Source of the DNA: Sipunculus nudus
Lineage: Eukaryota > Annelida > Sipuncula > Golfingiida > Sipunculidae
NCBI GenBank assembly: GCA_026874595.1
Contig: CM049321.1
Span: 15,085,479-15,149,478 of the forward strand
Direction: 5' to 3'
DNA length: 64,000 nucleotides
A program made the translations under genes and the position numbers. How positions within the stretch are numbered: position 1 is the stretch's first letter; each line of letters opens with the position of its first letter. Shown here piece after piece: positions 33,801 through 47,200 of this stretch. Below the pieces are notes generated by a model. It ran no database searches and had not been told where the DNA came from. It saw nothing but the letters and a program-made list of their open reading frames with translations.

Positions 33801-36800
33801 GGATTGCTTGAGAAAACATTACTCTGGATTATTCATAATATTTGAAATTTCTGGCAAGTAAAAAAGGTTGGAAATATACGAAAGTGCGTTTAATATGTTT
33901 AATATATTTTTAATATGTTTTGTGTACTGGACTGACAATGAAAATGAGCGTCTAATGAAAATCAATTCAACTAGGATTTAACCTAAAACAATAACGCATC
34001 TATCCTCGTGACCACAGAATATATTTTAAAAATAGTATGTGTCAAACATGACCACCTATCCGGAATTCAATGTTTATCACCCTTTCACACGGATAAATAT
34101 AATTTAACTGAATCTGTTTGCAGTTTCTGCCCAATTCCTAAGGGCCAATTACCATTTGTAAAATTTTTAATTAGACGGAGACGAGGGTACATTTTGCTGG
34201 GAACATTAAATATTCCATATAATGTAATGCTCCCATAGATCAGGAACAGTTAAGAGAACATCTTTATAATATTATTCGACCCCAAGGATTTCTTAGTATG
34301 AACGTCTCTTATAACAGGTAGTCGACCTGCTTTATATTCCTTAAAGGGTTTGCAGACAGATATTTTTAATCAATTGTTGGCGACGTTGAAATTAAAGGAA
34401 AAATAACATGGACACCTTCCGACTATTGTTCATCTGTCTCGGAATGGAAAAAAAAGGATATCATATTTTCACAAAAACACCTCTTTTCTTGGGTCCAATT
34501 TCTATTTACTAGTGGCTCATGTGAAAACGTCTCATTTAATCGGGGAAAAATAGACACATGTTATCATTCATATTTATATGCCAGCGGGAAGTAAAAATCG
34601 GGAGACATGAGTACTACCAGTCTGTTAAGGGAGGAGCAGCGGCGGTTTAGTTTCGAGGTTGAAAAATAATAATTTACTATGTGAGTTTAATGGTAACATT
34701 AAACATAACATAAGGGGACAGAACCATTTGAATATTACTTATAGTTGGAAGGTTTTACAAAAGGACATTTAGCTATATGGATTAACGGCTCCCTCAGTAT
34801 CTTCGAGCCTGACATGGAATAAGCAACTCAAATGGTTTTATAATACATATAATTTAATACTTCATTTATGCTACAAAATCTTTATCTTCTCCACAAATTA
34901 TAGAAATGGAAAAAAAGGATAATAACAAATCGTAATGTAACTTTTGACGCTTTATTCTTTAAACATAATTGGCATTTGAAACCATTGGACGTGTACAGTA
35001 AAACTTCTTATGTCGAGCTGACTCTAATCGAATGCCACATGTCTGTCCCAACTCCATGCCCGAAGGTCATATTATTGCTATCATTTGATCACCATGTGTA
35101 GTACTTGAAGTAATGTTAAAATAAGTTTTTTCTCACAATTTAATAGTTCTACAGTCAAGGTTAATATGGAACAATGAAAGGTCATATATAAATGATGAAA
35201 AACTACTACAGAAGTGCATTCCTAAAATATAAGAAAAAACACAAATAGCGAAAATGTCCTCATCCATGTCCAAATATTTAATTTTATTCTTTAACTATAA
35301 ATGCAGTTTCAGTTTCGCATCATAATAAAATCATATATTAAGTTGGACTAGAATAAGTTTAGAAAACAACAAAAGGACAAAGGCATCAGGCAATTGACCT
35401 TAAAATGTATAACCAAATATATAGAGACATTATTAAAACACATATCCAACGCATTTGGTCATGGAATGACTACGTCTATGCATCTTCGATCACAATTAAA
35501 AACATTCTGGTGAAGAGTTCCCTTCTTATGGTAAAATGTACGCTTTCTCGTGAATACGTAAGTATTAGAATATTTAAAGGAGCAACCGCTTATTTCCTCT
35601 GCTCCTCTTGAGGAAACACAAAAGAACGTTATCGTAATAACGGTGTGTCAATGATGCAGTCACCAGCAAAGCGGTCGCCAGATGAATGGCATGAGAGATT
35701 TGTTTCAAAGTATTCAACAGGTGAAGAATGTATTACATTTTATCTGCCAGTTTATCCAGTAATATTTTAGACATGATTCTGTGTGAAAAAAAGTGATTTG
35801 TCCGCGTATGAAGAGTATTGAACCTTCTCTTGCAAACTCTGACTCCTATTAAAATCTGTACTCGTACTATCAGTAATTAATGTATTATATGTAATGTATG
35901 TATATATCATCTGCCTTCCTCGCACGCTCTGTCGCTTACTGACTCATTCCATGACTGATTCCCTCCCTCCCTCCTGATTATATTGAATTCACCTGGACAA
36001 TCCGTCTTAACTGCCGTACCGAATCCAATGTACACCTATCCATAATTTTATGATGGGTTTCGCATATTCTGTGTTTTCTCGCGAGTTCAACCGCAGTGTT
36101 TACTCCAAATCCAACGCTTACTGCAAACACGTTGATTCACTTGACTATACGTAAAACTACACATGTAAACGATCGTTAACTTCCAGAAAAAGGGGTGGAA
36201 TATGTTGAATTATTAGTTCCCGTATGTCAGTTCCTAATCATCCGATACTTATAAAAGGAAGTTAGCTCCACTTTTGTCCCCAATGTTCTCTGAATCCGCG
36301 TTGCGTATGACACTATGCTATACCTGATCTTAAAGATAATTGTTCACGTAGTGACCTCGCCGATAGGAGAATAAATAACGTTTAATAAACACATCATTTT
36401 GAATGACTTTTTTAGTGGTTTCTATATTGCTTGGAGGTTACTATTGAAAAAAACGAACTGCCTTCGGCAAGAACCGAAATGCCTAGAATTTAGGGTCTGT
36501 TGTGCATATGAATAACCCCTCTGTCAGTGATGGATTTAAGTATGTTTGATCCATTCAGTGACCCACCTGCATGGTCAGTAAATGTGAAATACATGTCACT
36601 CGAGATCCCTTGGCACTCATTACTTCCATTAAGAATCTGTTGGACTCTGTTTCCTTACTTTTGGTTTACTTATGATTTTCCACCATAAATACAGCATTTA
36701 TGGTCCCAACAAAACACTTGTTCCTTGGTTTGAGTGGTTTTCCACCTTACATATATCTTTCCCCCACAAAACACATTATTCCTTACTTTTAATAATTTCC

Positions 36801-39034
36801 CTCCTTAAATACATAATTTAAACCCCATAAAACACATTATTTAGAATTTTAAATCTCTTTTTCATCTATACCGTATACTTTTGACAATAGGTGTAAGTTG
36901 AAGTGTCATATATCACCGCACTCTCAGTAGGCCTACGAAGGGATCGATCCAGAATTATAAAAAAATTGATATGAAACCCTTAAGAAAAAGGTTGCGGCGA
37001 CTGAAAAGGGGGAGGGGGCGGACTCCCTGGACCCCTCTCCCGGATTCGCTTCTGCTACGAAACGATGTATGCATTTTTTCGTTCCTTTCTATTAGCTTCA
37101 TTGCCTTAATACACGTTTAATTCATCTTTCATATCTTCATCATATCGATGTATCAATTATACCTCTAGCAAAAATAATATATGTAACCGGTCAAATATCT
37201 TAGGAAATCTGAATACCCCCACGTCCAATTTCGCAAAGGTAAGCATCATCACTGACCAGGTCTTCAATTCCTTGCCAAAAACACAGCGCCATAAATATAA
37301 ATGTAAAAAAAATGTGCACATATCTTAAGGAGACATCCCAGTGAAAATCTATATTTTATTTTTACTTAAGATTAAAACGTGAGCCAACATTCCTCATCTC
37401 TTTATATACCCCGCCCCAACTCCGATAAAAGCCCGGTTATGAGCTAGTAATATCATAAATTAAATGCCATAACAATACATAACGACATTATATGGATCAT
37501 AATGCAGAATGAGGTATTTTAATTTTTTATACATATGTTTTAACTTCGTATTGTTCATGTCTCCTTATACACAATATCACATATAAATCATATCGGTATT
37601 ACCCTGACCTATAGTCTGGCATTCTTGTTAGGCGCCTAAATGCTGAAAGCATAATAGAAAACGAAAACTCGAAGATTGTTAAATAAAAAAGTGTTAGGTC
37701 CGCTTTTCACAATAAATACCAAATGCATGTTTTGTGTTTCAGAGCCTCATGAACAAAACGAATTTATACATGATTATATAACGTATTTCTTGTCGAACAT
37801 ATGTTCAAATAAGAACTTAAAAAAATTAATAAAAAACCAAGAGACGGCCATTCTTGGGGAATGTAAACACAGTGCAAGAAAATGACTCCCACAATGCATG
37901 AGTTCAAGGACATATGGGTCAGCTTATATTTTTATTTTAAAAGTTATTACTCAGTGTGACCTTTCTAATATAGACTTTTAAATATTACATTAGTCAACAG
38001 CCCAAGCATAGAAATGGCAAAAAATTGAGGGGACTGGAGTCATGACCCAGTCAGCGTATTTTGTGTTAATGATTGAACTGACACAGAGCCTTCTCCCCAA
38101 TGCAGAAAATTAATTTATCCTGCACGGGTTTATGTAAAAGTACCCGTGAAAGCTATCAAACCATGGGCAGTTTCATAATGATATACCTGAAAGTGTTAAC
38201 CTCAGCCGATCTAGATTAATATCTTATTCATCTCAGGCTTCACTCTCCTTTGCCCTCTGATGAGTTTTTCAGACTAGACGTATTACTTATGAGTACTCTA
38301 CACAAGTTATTTGATGGCTGAAAGGTCAGTACATAAGAATACGGCAAACTTCTTTGCGTAAAAGGATCAACTACCAAAGCCAACCGACAGGACATATGAA
38401 ACACGAGGCAATAAATTGAAGTTGTGGGATAGGTTGTAATACTATACAACTATTGACCGAGAGAATAAAATGACCGATGGTCTATCAAAAGTAGATTACT
38501 GTATCTGGCTTCTGTACTACCGTGAAATCTGCTGTATAGAATTTTTCCTGCTACATTGTCCGAGTACAGTCAGTCTTACTTGTACATCACGCTGTAAAGT
38601 CAAGGCAGGTAACTTACGGGTTATTGATCCATTTTCGCTGCACAAGTCATGGTTTAAATACGGTTAGCTACTTGTGTGCCGTATTTCTTAAACGTCTCGT
38701 CTGCAATCGAATATGTACAGAGGCAGTCAGTCTAATCGATTATGAAAGTTAACGACCATTCATAGGTATAATTGCACAGTAATAATAAAGATAGAGCGTC
38801 TTCCGCTAAAATAAACATAGATTATTAAAATTAACTTTTTTATTGATGATGGATCATATGTTTTAACTCTTGCTGTCATTAGAAGGCATCGTCTTTCTGT
38901 TCATCATGTCACGTAATAAACCAAGATTTCAAAATTTCAATTGAAACCTTAATTTTGTCAACTTTGTTCTGCATATGTGTTTGCTTAAGACTTTCCTGTA
39001 AAAATTTTAAATTTTTGGGCTGATCTAGAAATAA
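30850..39034 (+). repeat. Tandem unit A
   Basis: Opens near GTATTGACACCC (30897), matching 44950 in B2, and runs through all landmarks to an end near 39034 that matches 58935 in C. It lacks the SINE fragment found in B2 and C at the position near 32390. It also contains an internal duplicate of about 270 bp (32568-32830 and 32833-33100). No gene is seen in it. Confidence 0.75.
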
Positions 39035-39045
39035 CATTCTGCTGT

Positions 39046-42000
39046 GGGAGAAATCTAGATACAGGTAATGAATTGAATAATATCGGAGACAATAATTTAT
39101 GCAGTAAGGATAACAATATCCACCAAACTGCTTGCGATGATAATACATGTGTTTCTATGTCCTTCTATGATGATAATTTGAATGTTAACAATTTGTTTTC
39201 AGATGTAAATATATATTTAAAAGATGGTTTTACAAATAGTACAAATGATAACATGTTGTATCTTTGTGATTCAGATTCTCCACTTGTTGCACCATCTCTG
39301 AACCATGCACTGCACCCTAATACCCCAACCACAAACAATCAAAGGAATAAAGATAAGTCATATAAAAAAGACAAAACTTCACTTCAGTCTGAAAGTACTT
39401 TACATATAATAGCATGGAACGTACATGGTTTCAAATCTGTTTATCAAAATCAAGACTTTCAAAAACTAATTAAAAATTATGATATAATAAATTTAACTGA
39501 GACTTGGGTAAATCATGCAGATCAGTATTTAAATGATCTCTGCGGATATCATGGGTATTCTAATGTACGATCTCAAATGAAATGTGTCATTTGTCAAAAT
39601 TGAGAAAGTGAATATTAAGAAGACATCTCAACCAGAATGGTGAAATATGGCATGTACTAAAGTAAAAAAGAAAAAGTATGAAGCTTTAAACAAATTTAGA
39701 TGTACAAATAATAATAATGATTTTATTGCATATAAACAAATGAAAGCTAAATTCAAGGCCGAATTCAAAAGATCTATAACAGAGACAGTAAAATAACTTC
39801 TTGTTCTACAACCAATGTAATGTTTAGAAAAATAAAAACTCACAAAAGAAAGCAAGTTAAAAATTATATAACCGGGGAAGATTGGATTAAATTTTTCCAC
39901 AAACTTTTTACAGATAATGCAAATAATATAAATGTTAATTGTGTGAATGAGAATAATAAATATGAATATTGCAAACTAGTGGATACAAACTCTTTTGATA
40001 TGAAAGTAAATTATGAAATAAGTCAAACTGAAATATTTAGACAAATATCTAGATTACAAAATGGCAAAACACCTGGACCTGATGGTATCTCTGTGGAACT
40101 GTTTAAAGAAAATAAAGTCATTTTATTACCACTTTTAGAAATATTATTCAATCAAATTTTTTGTGTGTGGGCAGAATGGTCAAAAGCAATTTTATTTCCT
40201 TTATATAAGAATGGAAGTATAAATGATCCAAATAACTACAGAGGCATAGCTCTTTTAAATACTATTGGAAAATTATTTACCAAAATTTTAAACGAAAGAT
40301 TATTGCTGTAGGCTAAAAACCATAATAGATTTTTAGAGGAACAAGCAGGTTATAGAAGGAATTATAGTTCAGTTTATAATCTGTTCATCCTAATGGCATT
40401 AACTGAATCTTATTGATCAAAGAAGAAAGGCAGATTTTATGCAATATTCATAGACTTTTCCAAAGCTTTTGATTGTATACAACATCAGTTATTATTTCAC
40501 ATTCTTTATAAAATAGGGATTAGAGGGAAAATATACAATATCTTAAAATCCATGTATTCAAAATAAATCTTGTGTATTAACTGAAAAAGGTCTAACTGAT
40601 TACTTTTCATGCACTGTAGGAACAAGGCAGGGCTGTATGATCAGTCCTTTATTGATTATATTCTATATGAATGAATTATACTTTACACTGCATTCAGAAA
40701 GAGAAGGTATATATATTAGTCCAGAAGCAAAATCACTCTCCATGCTTATGTTTGCAGATGACAATATATGTTTCGCTGATACAGTTGGTCGCTTACAAAC
40801 CCAAATCAACAAATTAGAAATTTTTGTGTGATTTATATGAAATGAAAGTTAATATAGACAAGACAAAAATAGCAGTATTCAGAAATGGTGGCATATTATA
40901 AAGATGTAAAAAGTGGTACTATAAAGGAAAACAAATTGAAATGGTTAGTAATTATAAATATTTAGGGGAAATTTTTACAAGTTTTCTTAAATGGGCAAGA
41001 ATGAAACAACATTTAGCAAATCAAGCCAATAAGGCTGTCATAATGATTAAAAAATTTATTAGTAAATATAAATATTTAACAGTGGATCAGTCCTTTTTTC
41101 TTTTTGACAGAATGGTGCTACCAATTTTATGTTATGGCAGTAAATTATGGGGCCATGAAAACTGTGACACTATTGAATCAGTTCAGAACAAATTTTGCAA
41201 ATACATTCTTAAAATTAATTCTTCATCACCAACTACTGCTGCACTTGGTGAATGTGGACGATGGCCTTCGAAAATTCATTATGTATTCAGATGCATTTAG
41301 TATTGGACCAAAATATTAAGAATGACACCAAATAGGTATCCTAAACAGTTATACGGTAAATTATATCGCCTTGATGAACTGGGAAGGAAACCTTGGGCTA
41401 CGAAAGTTAAAAATTTATTATTTTCATTAGGTTTTGGTTACACTTGGATATTGCAGGATTTAGGGGATACACAGTTGTTTCTGTCAGAGCTACACCAAAG
41501 ATTAAAAGATATTTATTTGCAAGAATGGTCGAATAACATTTAAATTAATAAACGTTAAGAATCATACTCCGTGTTTAAATCACTCTTAACCAGGGAAATG
41601 TATTTAAATGTTGTGAAAAATAATAATCATTAAACCAGTTTAGCTAGATTAAGATGTTCATCACATAATTTGAAAATTGATAAAGGAAGACATGATAAGA
41701 TACACTGGACTGAGAGAAACTGTACCTATTGTTTAAAACATGGTGAAAATTCAGTTGAAACTGAATATCATTTCATAATGAAGTGTCCATTATATAATGA
41801 TTTGAGAGACCATTTTCTTTTAAAATTAGGTAAATTTTCTTTTGTTTCACTTATGTCAAATAAAAATCCTTCTGTTATTAATAATCTAGCAGCTTTTGTA
41901 TATTATGCTTATAAAAAAAAGAAATGATCAGGTATAAGTCAATATTAAGGTATTTAAAATGGTTCTTATATAATATTGATGTTAATTTACTGAAACCTAT

Positions 42001-42275
42001 TTTGGAAAAAGATTTATCATTTATAAAAATCTGAGCACTTAAATGTTAATTGCATACAAATACATCTGTATATGATTTGTATACTGTAGGAATGACCTCT
42101 TTGTGAAAAATATATTGATACTATTGAATGCATGTACTTAAAGTTTATTTGTTAAACTGTGTTTTTTATATTTATCACTCATTGATACTGTATTATCCAT
42201 GCACTTATGGAAAAATGGGCCTGAGGCCTTATATTTTCTGAATAAAATATTCATTCATTCATTCATTCATTCATT
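39046..42275 (+). mobile_element. LINE insertion (Jockey/CR1-like) with target duplication
   Basis: CATTCTGCTGT flanks the element at 39035-39045 and 42276-42286, an 11-bp target duplication, although its CATT part overlaps the tail. The tail is (CATT)n after an AATAAA signal at 42241. It is inserted at the end of unit A, so it is younger than that unit. The left part of the endonuclease is present, with a deletion after it, so it is not simply 5'-truncated. Confidence 0.88.
39073..41927 (+). pseudogene. LINE ORF2 (endonuclease, RT, C-terminal domain), broken
   Basis: Pieces in order: endonuclease start LHIIAWNVHGFKS and INLTETWVN, cut short at 39603; RT fingers GKTPGPDGISVELFK near 40060; NNYRGIALLNTIGKLF near 40230; FSKAFDCIQHQLLFH near 40455; GTRQGCMISPLLIIFYMNEL near 40620; catalytic FADD at 40751-40762; thumb and C-terminal domain with LCYGSKLWG, GRWPSKIHYVFRCIKYW and WATKVKNLLFSLGFGYTWI; and a final CTYCLKHGENSVETEYHFIM. 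Stops and shifts at 40312, 40416, 40564, 40829 and elsewhere, plus loss of most of the endonuclease, make it dead. Clade within CR1/Jockey-type LINEs is uncertain. Confidence 0.85.
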
Positions 42276-42286
42276 CATTCTGCTGT

Positions 42287-42725
42287 ATTTTTGTTTAATC
42301 CGTTTTCATTCGAAATCATCTTTGTACATAAAGTCCGTCTAATTTTCGTTATTATATAAAATTAAAAAGCGATGGGAAGCAAACATGTTTTAAAAATCTT
42401 TGATACGTGAACTCTAGAAAGCATTAGGTTAATTTATGTGAAAAAGCCATCTTAGTTTCCCATACCAGGGAACTTCAATACTCAGTATGATTCACTTCAG
42501 GGCTTAAACACAAGTCTCTACCTGTGGCAAATACTTGGAAGGTTGAAGGCTTGATAATTAAGAAAAATGGCAGGTCATACATAACAATAGCAGGAGCATA
42601 TATGTATTGTATAATTGATAAAAAAGAACCATATTTAAAACCAAGTTTTCCATTCAAAATATGATGTTACTGATTGAATGTGCACGGAGGAAACGGGCAA
42701 AAGTTTTTTGAATGATTCTGTAAAG
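42287..42725 (+). repeat. Unit fragment between units A and B1
   Basis: About 42455-42715 matches unit D at 59648-59880 (shared CACAAGTCTCT-like and TTTTCCATTCAAAATATRATG segments). It therefore belongs to the tandem family, either as the end of A or as part of a mostly deleted unit. Confidence 0.55.
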
Positions 42726-43014
42726 ATGGGGTCACTGACGATGTCAATCTGATCCGACTTTACACTGTGCCTTACCGGTCTTTCGGGTCTCAGCATTCTT
42801 TTAGCTATCCTCAGCCCCAAATGGAACGTACAATAGGTACTAGTAGTTTATTTATTCTACATTTGCCCGCCGCCTTTTACCAGTACCAATTCACTCCTGG
42901 GTCAAGAGAGCGGACAACTGTGCTAAAGAATTTAGCTAAGCGGTAAGTGGTCATGTAGAACATGACGCGAACCCACAGCCCTACCATTAACTATAACGCC
43001 ACCACGCCCCACAA
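42726..43014 (-). mobile_element. tRNA-headed SINE, family 1, copy 2
   Basis: Read on the minus strand it starts GGGGCGTGGTGGCGTTATAG, has the B-box GTGGGTTCGCGT, the CTCTCTTGACCCAGGAGTGA body and the AAAGTCGGAT-type 3' part of copy 1. Its flanks match those of copy 3 in unit D, so both descend from one insertion. Confidence 0.8.
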
Positions 43015-43285
43015 AAGTAATAAATTCTTAAGTAATAAATGTTCCTTATACATAACTTTGCCCGTATTTTCAAGATGTCAACAGTATTTTTTTATTCTGA
43101 ATATTCTTTATAAATAGAAACAGTGGTCGTTTCATTGAATCAGCATTTGACGATAGGAAGAAAGGTGCTTTGTGTCATTTGTACTTTCCATTTCTGCTTG
43201 CTACAAAGTAGACAGCATATCTGTTAATGTATATCATGATAGACAAGTTTTTCTCCTCGTTAAGCTTTCCCGTACTTTTTTCTAT
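43015..43285. other. Unassigned DNA before unit B1
   Basis: AT-rich, with no gene and no partner found in the other units. Confidence 0.4.
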
Positions 43286-43305
43286 ATGTCGCACGGCATG
43301 TACTA

Positions 43306-43357
<52 letters not shown>

Positions 43358-43383
43358 GTCGCCCGGCATATACTTCTGATATA

Positions 43384-43433
<50 letters not shown>

Positions 43434-43460
43434 GTCGCACGGCATATACTTCTGATATAT
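43286..43460. repeat. Three GTCGCACGGCATATAC segments separated by (TA)n
   Basis: The short segment occurs near 43289, 43358 and 43434 with long (AT)n runs between. Single copies of it mark the start of unit C (52195, with a degenerate one near 52027) and of unit D (59484, GCGCGACATACCCTGCT). Confidence 0.85.
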
Positions 43461-44883
43461 TTATAATGCATTAAAAGATTACGATCAAACTTTACCCCGA
43501 GATATCCCTAAAATGTTTGCCTCGTAGGTAAAACGCTAAATGGTCATCTAGACATAACACTAAATTCATGGATCTTTCTACATGACTGTTGAAATCCCAG
43601 TGTAACACGCAAATTTTCTTTTGTTTTTTTTATTGTTTAAAATTCGTTTACCACTAAATTCCGATTAAAGCTTAGCACCGGATGTCAGTCTCTAATTTTT
43701 TCTTCGTCATTGCATACTGCTTTGAGCTCTGCCAGATTTCTTTTTATTCTATTGCAATGAATATCATAATATTGTCTGGCAAGATACACAGACAAAAGAG
43801 GTCTCATATTGTTATAATATCAAGTTGACACAATGTGTACCCAGTGGAATTGTTTGAAAAGCAACAGGAACAAATGAGCAAATGTTTTTCCATAATAATT
43901 GGCTGATAGATGTATATATTGCGTTTTGCTGACATACCAGGAACAAGTTCATTATCATCATCATTCTCTATAAGTGTCTTTCTGTTGTTGCTAAAAAAAA
44001 GTGCCGCGCATAACAAGAATCCTGATATTTTTTATATATAAAAGTATTAGTGATAGAACGCCAAATTAATATCTCACTCAAAATGATTCATAAGCTAAGA
44101 CTCATTTGCTTTATTCCCATTTATTTCACTTATTTTCATTTCATCTTCCGTCCTCATTACGGTCTGGTTTATTTTTCCTTCTTCAAACCAATCCTGTTAA
44201 TAACAATCATGCTTATCCCATTTGGACAATTAAGTACACGGCAGTACATTCGATCAGTATAAATCTATGATTAATAAAAAGACCATAAAGTGAAATATAT
44301 TTGGTATATTGAAAATTTATCATAGTTTTTAGTTTACAAACAGTGTATCACTTTTTGTCATTATATCAACATATAGAAATATGCATTTCAGAACATATTT
44401 GGAAAGGGATACATCATACATTCACGACATGATTGCACCGATCATCCACAAAAAGTGTGTGTGTGTGTTGAAGGGGGGGGGGTTATCCCCCACCCCTCCT
44501 GTATTGACATCCCTGAAGACGAATATAGAATCGACAAGTGTAAAGGCTTTGGCTGAAACAAAATCTTCTAATAAACTTCAATGCCAAATTAGGGTCAGTG
44601 CGGAATAAAAAAAGTTATTGATCCTGTAGCGGAAATAATATCAAATAAATCCAGTCTTTGTAGCATCAAGGGAAATGAAAACTAGCAGTTTAATACACAC
44701 AGTTAAAATCTGTTCAGGTTGTAACAATATAGCCTAACGAAGTAAAATAACCGATTATAAGCAATCAGAAAGAGTTTACGTTAGAAAAAATGACGCAGTT
44801 GTTTATTGGCCCCTCATGATAAATTTAATCATCAGGCATTTCAAAACTTCCCACCTGCTGAAGATTCCTTGTTTTCAGTTTAC
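43461..44883 (+). repeat. Tandem unit B1, internally deleted
   Basis: Begins like C (52265) and D (59525), reaches the GTATTGACATCC landmark at 44495, then jumps directly to the segment matching 33280-33530 of unit A. It ends at 44883, where the next copy restarts with ATTCACAACATGATTGC. About 2 kb normally between these landmarks is missing. Confidence 0.7.
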
Positions 44884-45497
44884 ATTCACAACATGATTGC
44901 ATCGACCATCCACAAAATGTGTGCGTGTGTGTTGAAGGGGGGGGGGGTTATCCCCCACACCCCTGTATTGAAATCTCTGCAGACGAATATAGAATCGACA
45001 AGTGTAAAGGCTTTGGCTGAAACAAAATTTTCTAATAAACTTCTATGCCAAGTTTAGGTCAGTGCGGAATAAAAGTTATTGATCCTGTAGCGGAAATAAT
45101 TTCGAATAAATCCAGTCCCGGTAGCATCAAGGGAAATGAAAACATCAGGCGGACAGGTTATCTGCTGTCCACCAATGGCCTTGTTGGTCCTCGGTCCCTT
45201 CATTCTTTTTAATATAATATATGAGCAGGCGACTCTTAAGGATATCACTGATCAATAAAATCTGATGTAAGAGGCAGTGTCACAGAAGTAAGAGTTATGC
45301 TTTATGTTTATTCATAAATGTATTTAATACACAACAATTTCCAATCACTTGTTGCAGTTAAAAAAAACTAAGAATCTCTTACAAAGCGCATATATCCGAG
45401 GACGCTTATATAGCCACATAGACCCGCCCTGAACTATCATGAAGCAACACCATTCCTCGTGGAAATACATTGAAACCATTAGTGTGATTTTGACAAC

Positions 45498-45920
45498 CAC
45501 GTCAAGCCGCAGCTCAAATAGCTCCATTGGCTTCCCGTCAAGTACCGCGTACAATACAAAATTGCTGTTGTTATTTACCGCCATTTTGATGACTCACTTC
45601 CATTATATTTGTCTGAAAAATAGTAACCTTTCGGCCTCTGCGTGCGTTGCGCTCGGCTTGCGGAAATCTTCTTAAATTACCAAAGTGTAATATGAAAGTC
45701 GGTGAACGCTCCTTCCGTTTCATAGCCCCAATTCACTTCCTTTTACACTTAGAAAATCTCCCTCTCCTGTATCATTTAAAGCTATCTTGTGTCAGACACG
45801 GCGAAAAGATTTCCATGAAAATGTTTGCGGATAAGGGTGTGTGTGTGTGTGAATCGCATTGTGAGTCCGACCACCAGAGAATATGGCGCTATATAAATAC
45901 TATATATTATTATCATTATT
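45498..45920 (+). pseudogene. CR1/L2-like LINE 3' end inside unit B2
   Basis: Frames in turn read a PLASRQVPRTIQNCCCYL-type RT tail, LLKLPKCNMK and GERSFRFIAPI, then a leucine-rich C-terminus. The 3' end is GGCGCTATATAAATAC followed by ATTATT repeats, typical of CR1/L2 tails. The site is empty in unit A (near 31405), where GACAAC joins the following sequence directly. Confidence 0.7.
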
Positions 45921-46994
45921 GAATAATAGAAAACAAGAAAATGGAAGAATGTTGACTGTCCATCATTCGAGTAAAGCTTGTTGAAATTGGTTAAGAATAT
46001 GTCGATATATTGTGTTGTAAATATGTCAAATGGCTCTTTTTATTTACAGTACTGGACTGATTTGTAATGTTTTTAACGAGTAGTCGAGCTGTGAGGGTAC
46101 AGAGGATGTTTAGGGACTGACGGCCTGACTAGGTCTCTCGACCAACACATGAGAGTAAACGATCCTAAGATCAGTGATGTCTTCCGGAGAGTAGATAAGA
46201 AAGCCAATAGCAAGGTTAAATTAACTGGAGAATGAAGGGTTATGGGGACGGAAAACTGGAAAACAGCAGCTGTCAATTAGCAATAGTAGCAAAACCCCCA
46301 TATCTAAAATCTATCCAAACGTTGTTTTATAATCATCATAGACTACATAAAGTATACGTTCTTTCGCATCTGGTTCAGTGTTCTTTCTGATGGTATATAT
46401 AGTTTTGTTCTTTCTATTCATTTTAACATAATTGTAACGTTTAAAAATAATTTTTGTTAGGTATTCTATTTTAAGCACTTTTTGGTGGGCTAATATGAAA
46501 CTGTATGACAATATCTGAAACGTTTAATTCAAGAACCGGTTTTTGCGACCACGAGCCTCTGTTAAAATGACAGTTTCATTGCTCTTACTTTCAATCATTG
46601 GGTAGGATGACAACTTCCGCCTTAGGACTACAACCCTTGGTTGACGTTGTTTATTCATTAGCTCACGGAAAGTATGTTACTTGTCCACAAATATCGTAGT
46701 TAACATGATCAAATATTGTGATAATACGACATATATTTGTAGATGTTTTGAGGAAATACAAATTAGTCCATTGCTTGTCCGCTTAATCCGTGAAGGAAAT
46801 CCACCGAAAGAGGTGACGAAATCCTTGAGATGTTGTATTGAAGTACAAACGAGATAGATAAAATGAGACGCTTTAATTGGATCCTCATCCAGATTCAACG
46901 AGAAATTTCTACGATATGGCATAGACAACACACATCTAGACAAATAACCGCCTGAAACCTTCGTATCTGAGATAATAATATTCAAGACACAAAC

Positions 46995-47200
46995 AGTCGT
47001 TTTCCACTCACAAACGAGTGCGTCGATGTTATGACACAGGAATGGGGATCACACGTACCCGGTACCATCAGGAGTGCTACATCGAGCCTGGATGAGACCG
47101 GGGTTACCGCGTGTTAGCCCCTGTTACCGGAATGAAATTCTGCAGCTGCACATATGCCAGCATTAAAAATGGAGAAAAATATTTAAAAAATCTTTAAAAA
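46995..47200 (+). mobile_element. SINE family 2 fragment in unit B2
   Basis: It matches the 3' half of the full copies: CACAAACGAGTG, ATGGGGAT, GGAATGAAATTCTGCAGCTG and the AAAAATGGAG tail. The tRNA head is missing. It sits at the same unit position as 54722-54925. Confidence 0.65.

Noticed and set aside
36935-37060. A possible DNA-transposon end with GGATC/CCTGGACCCC motifs, partly like 19655-19680
   Set aside because: Similarity is short and I could not find paired inverted ends.
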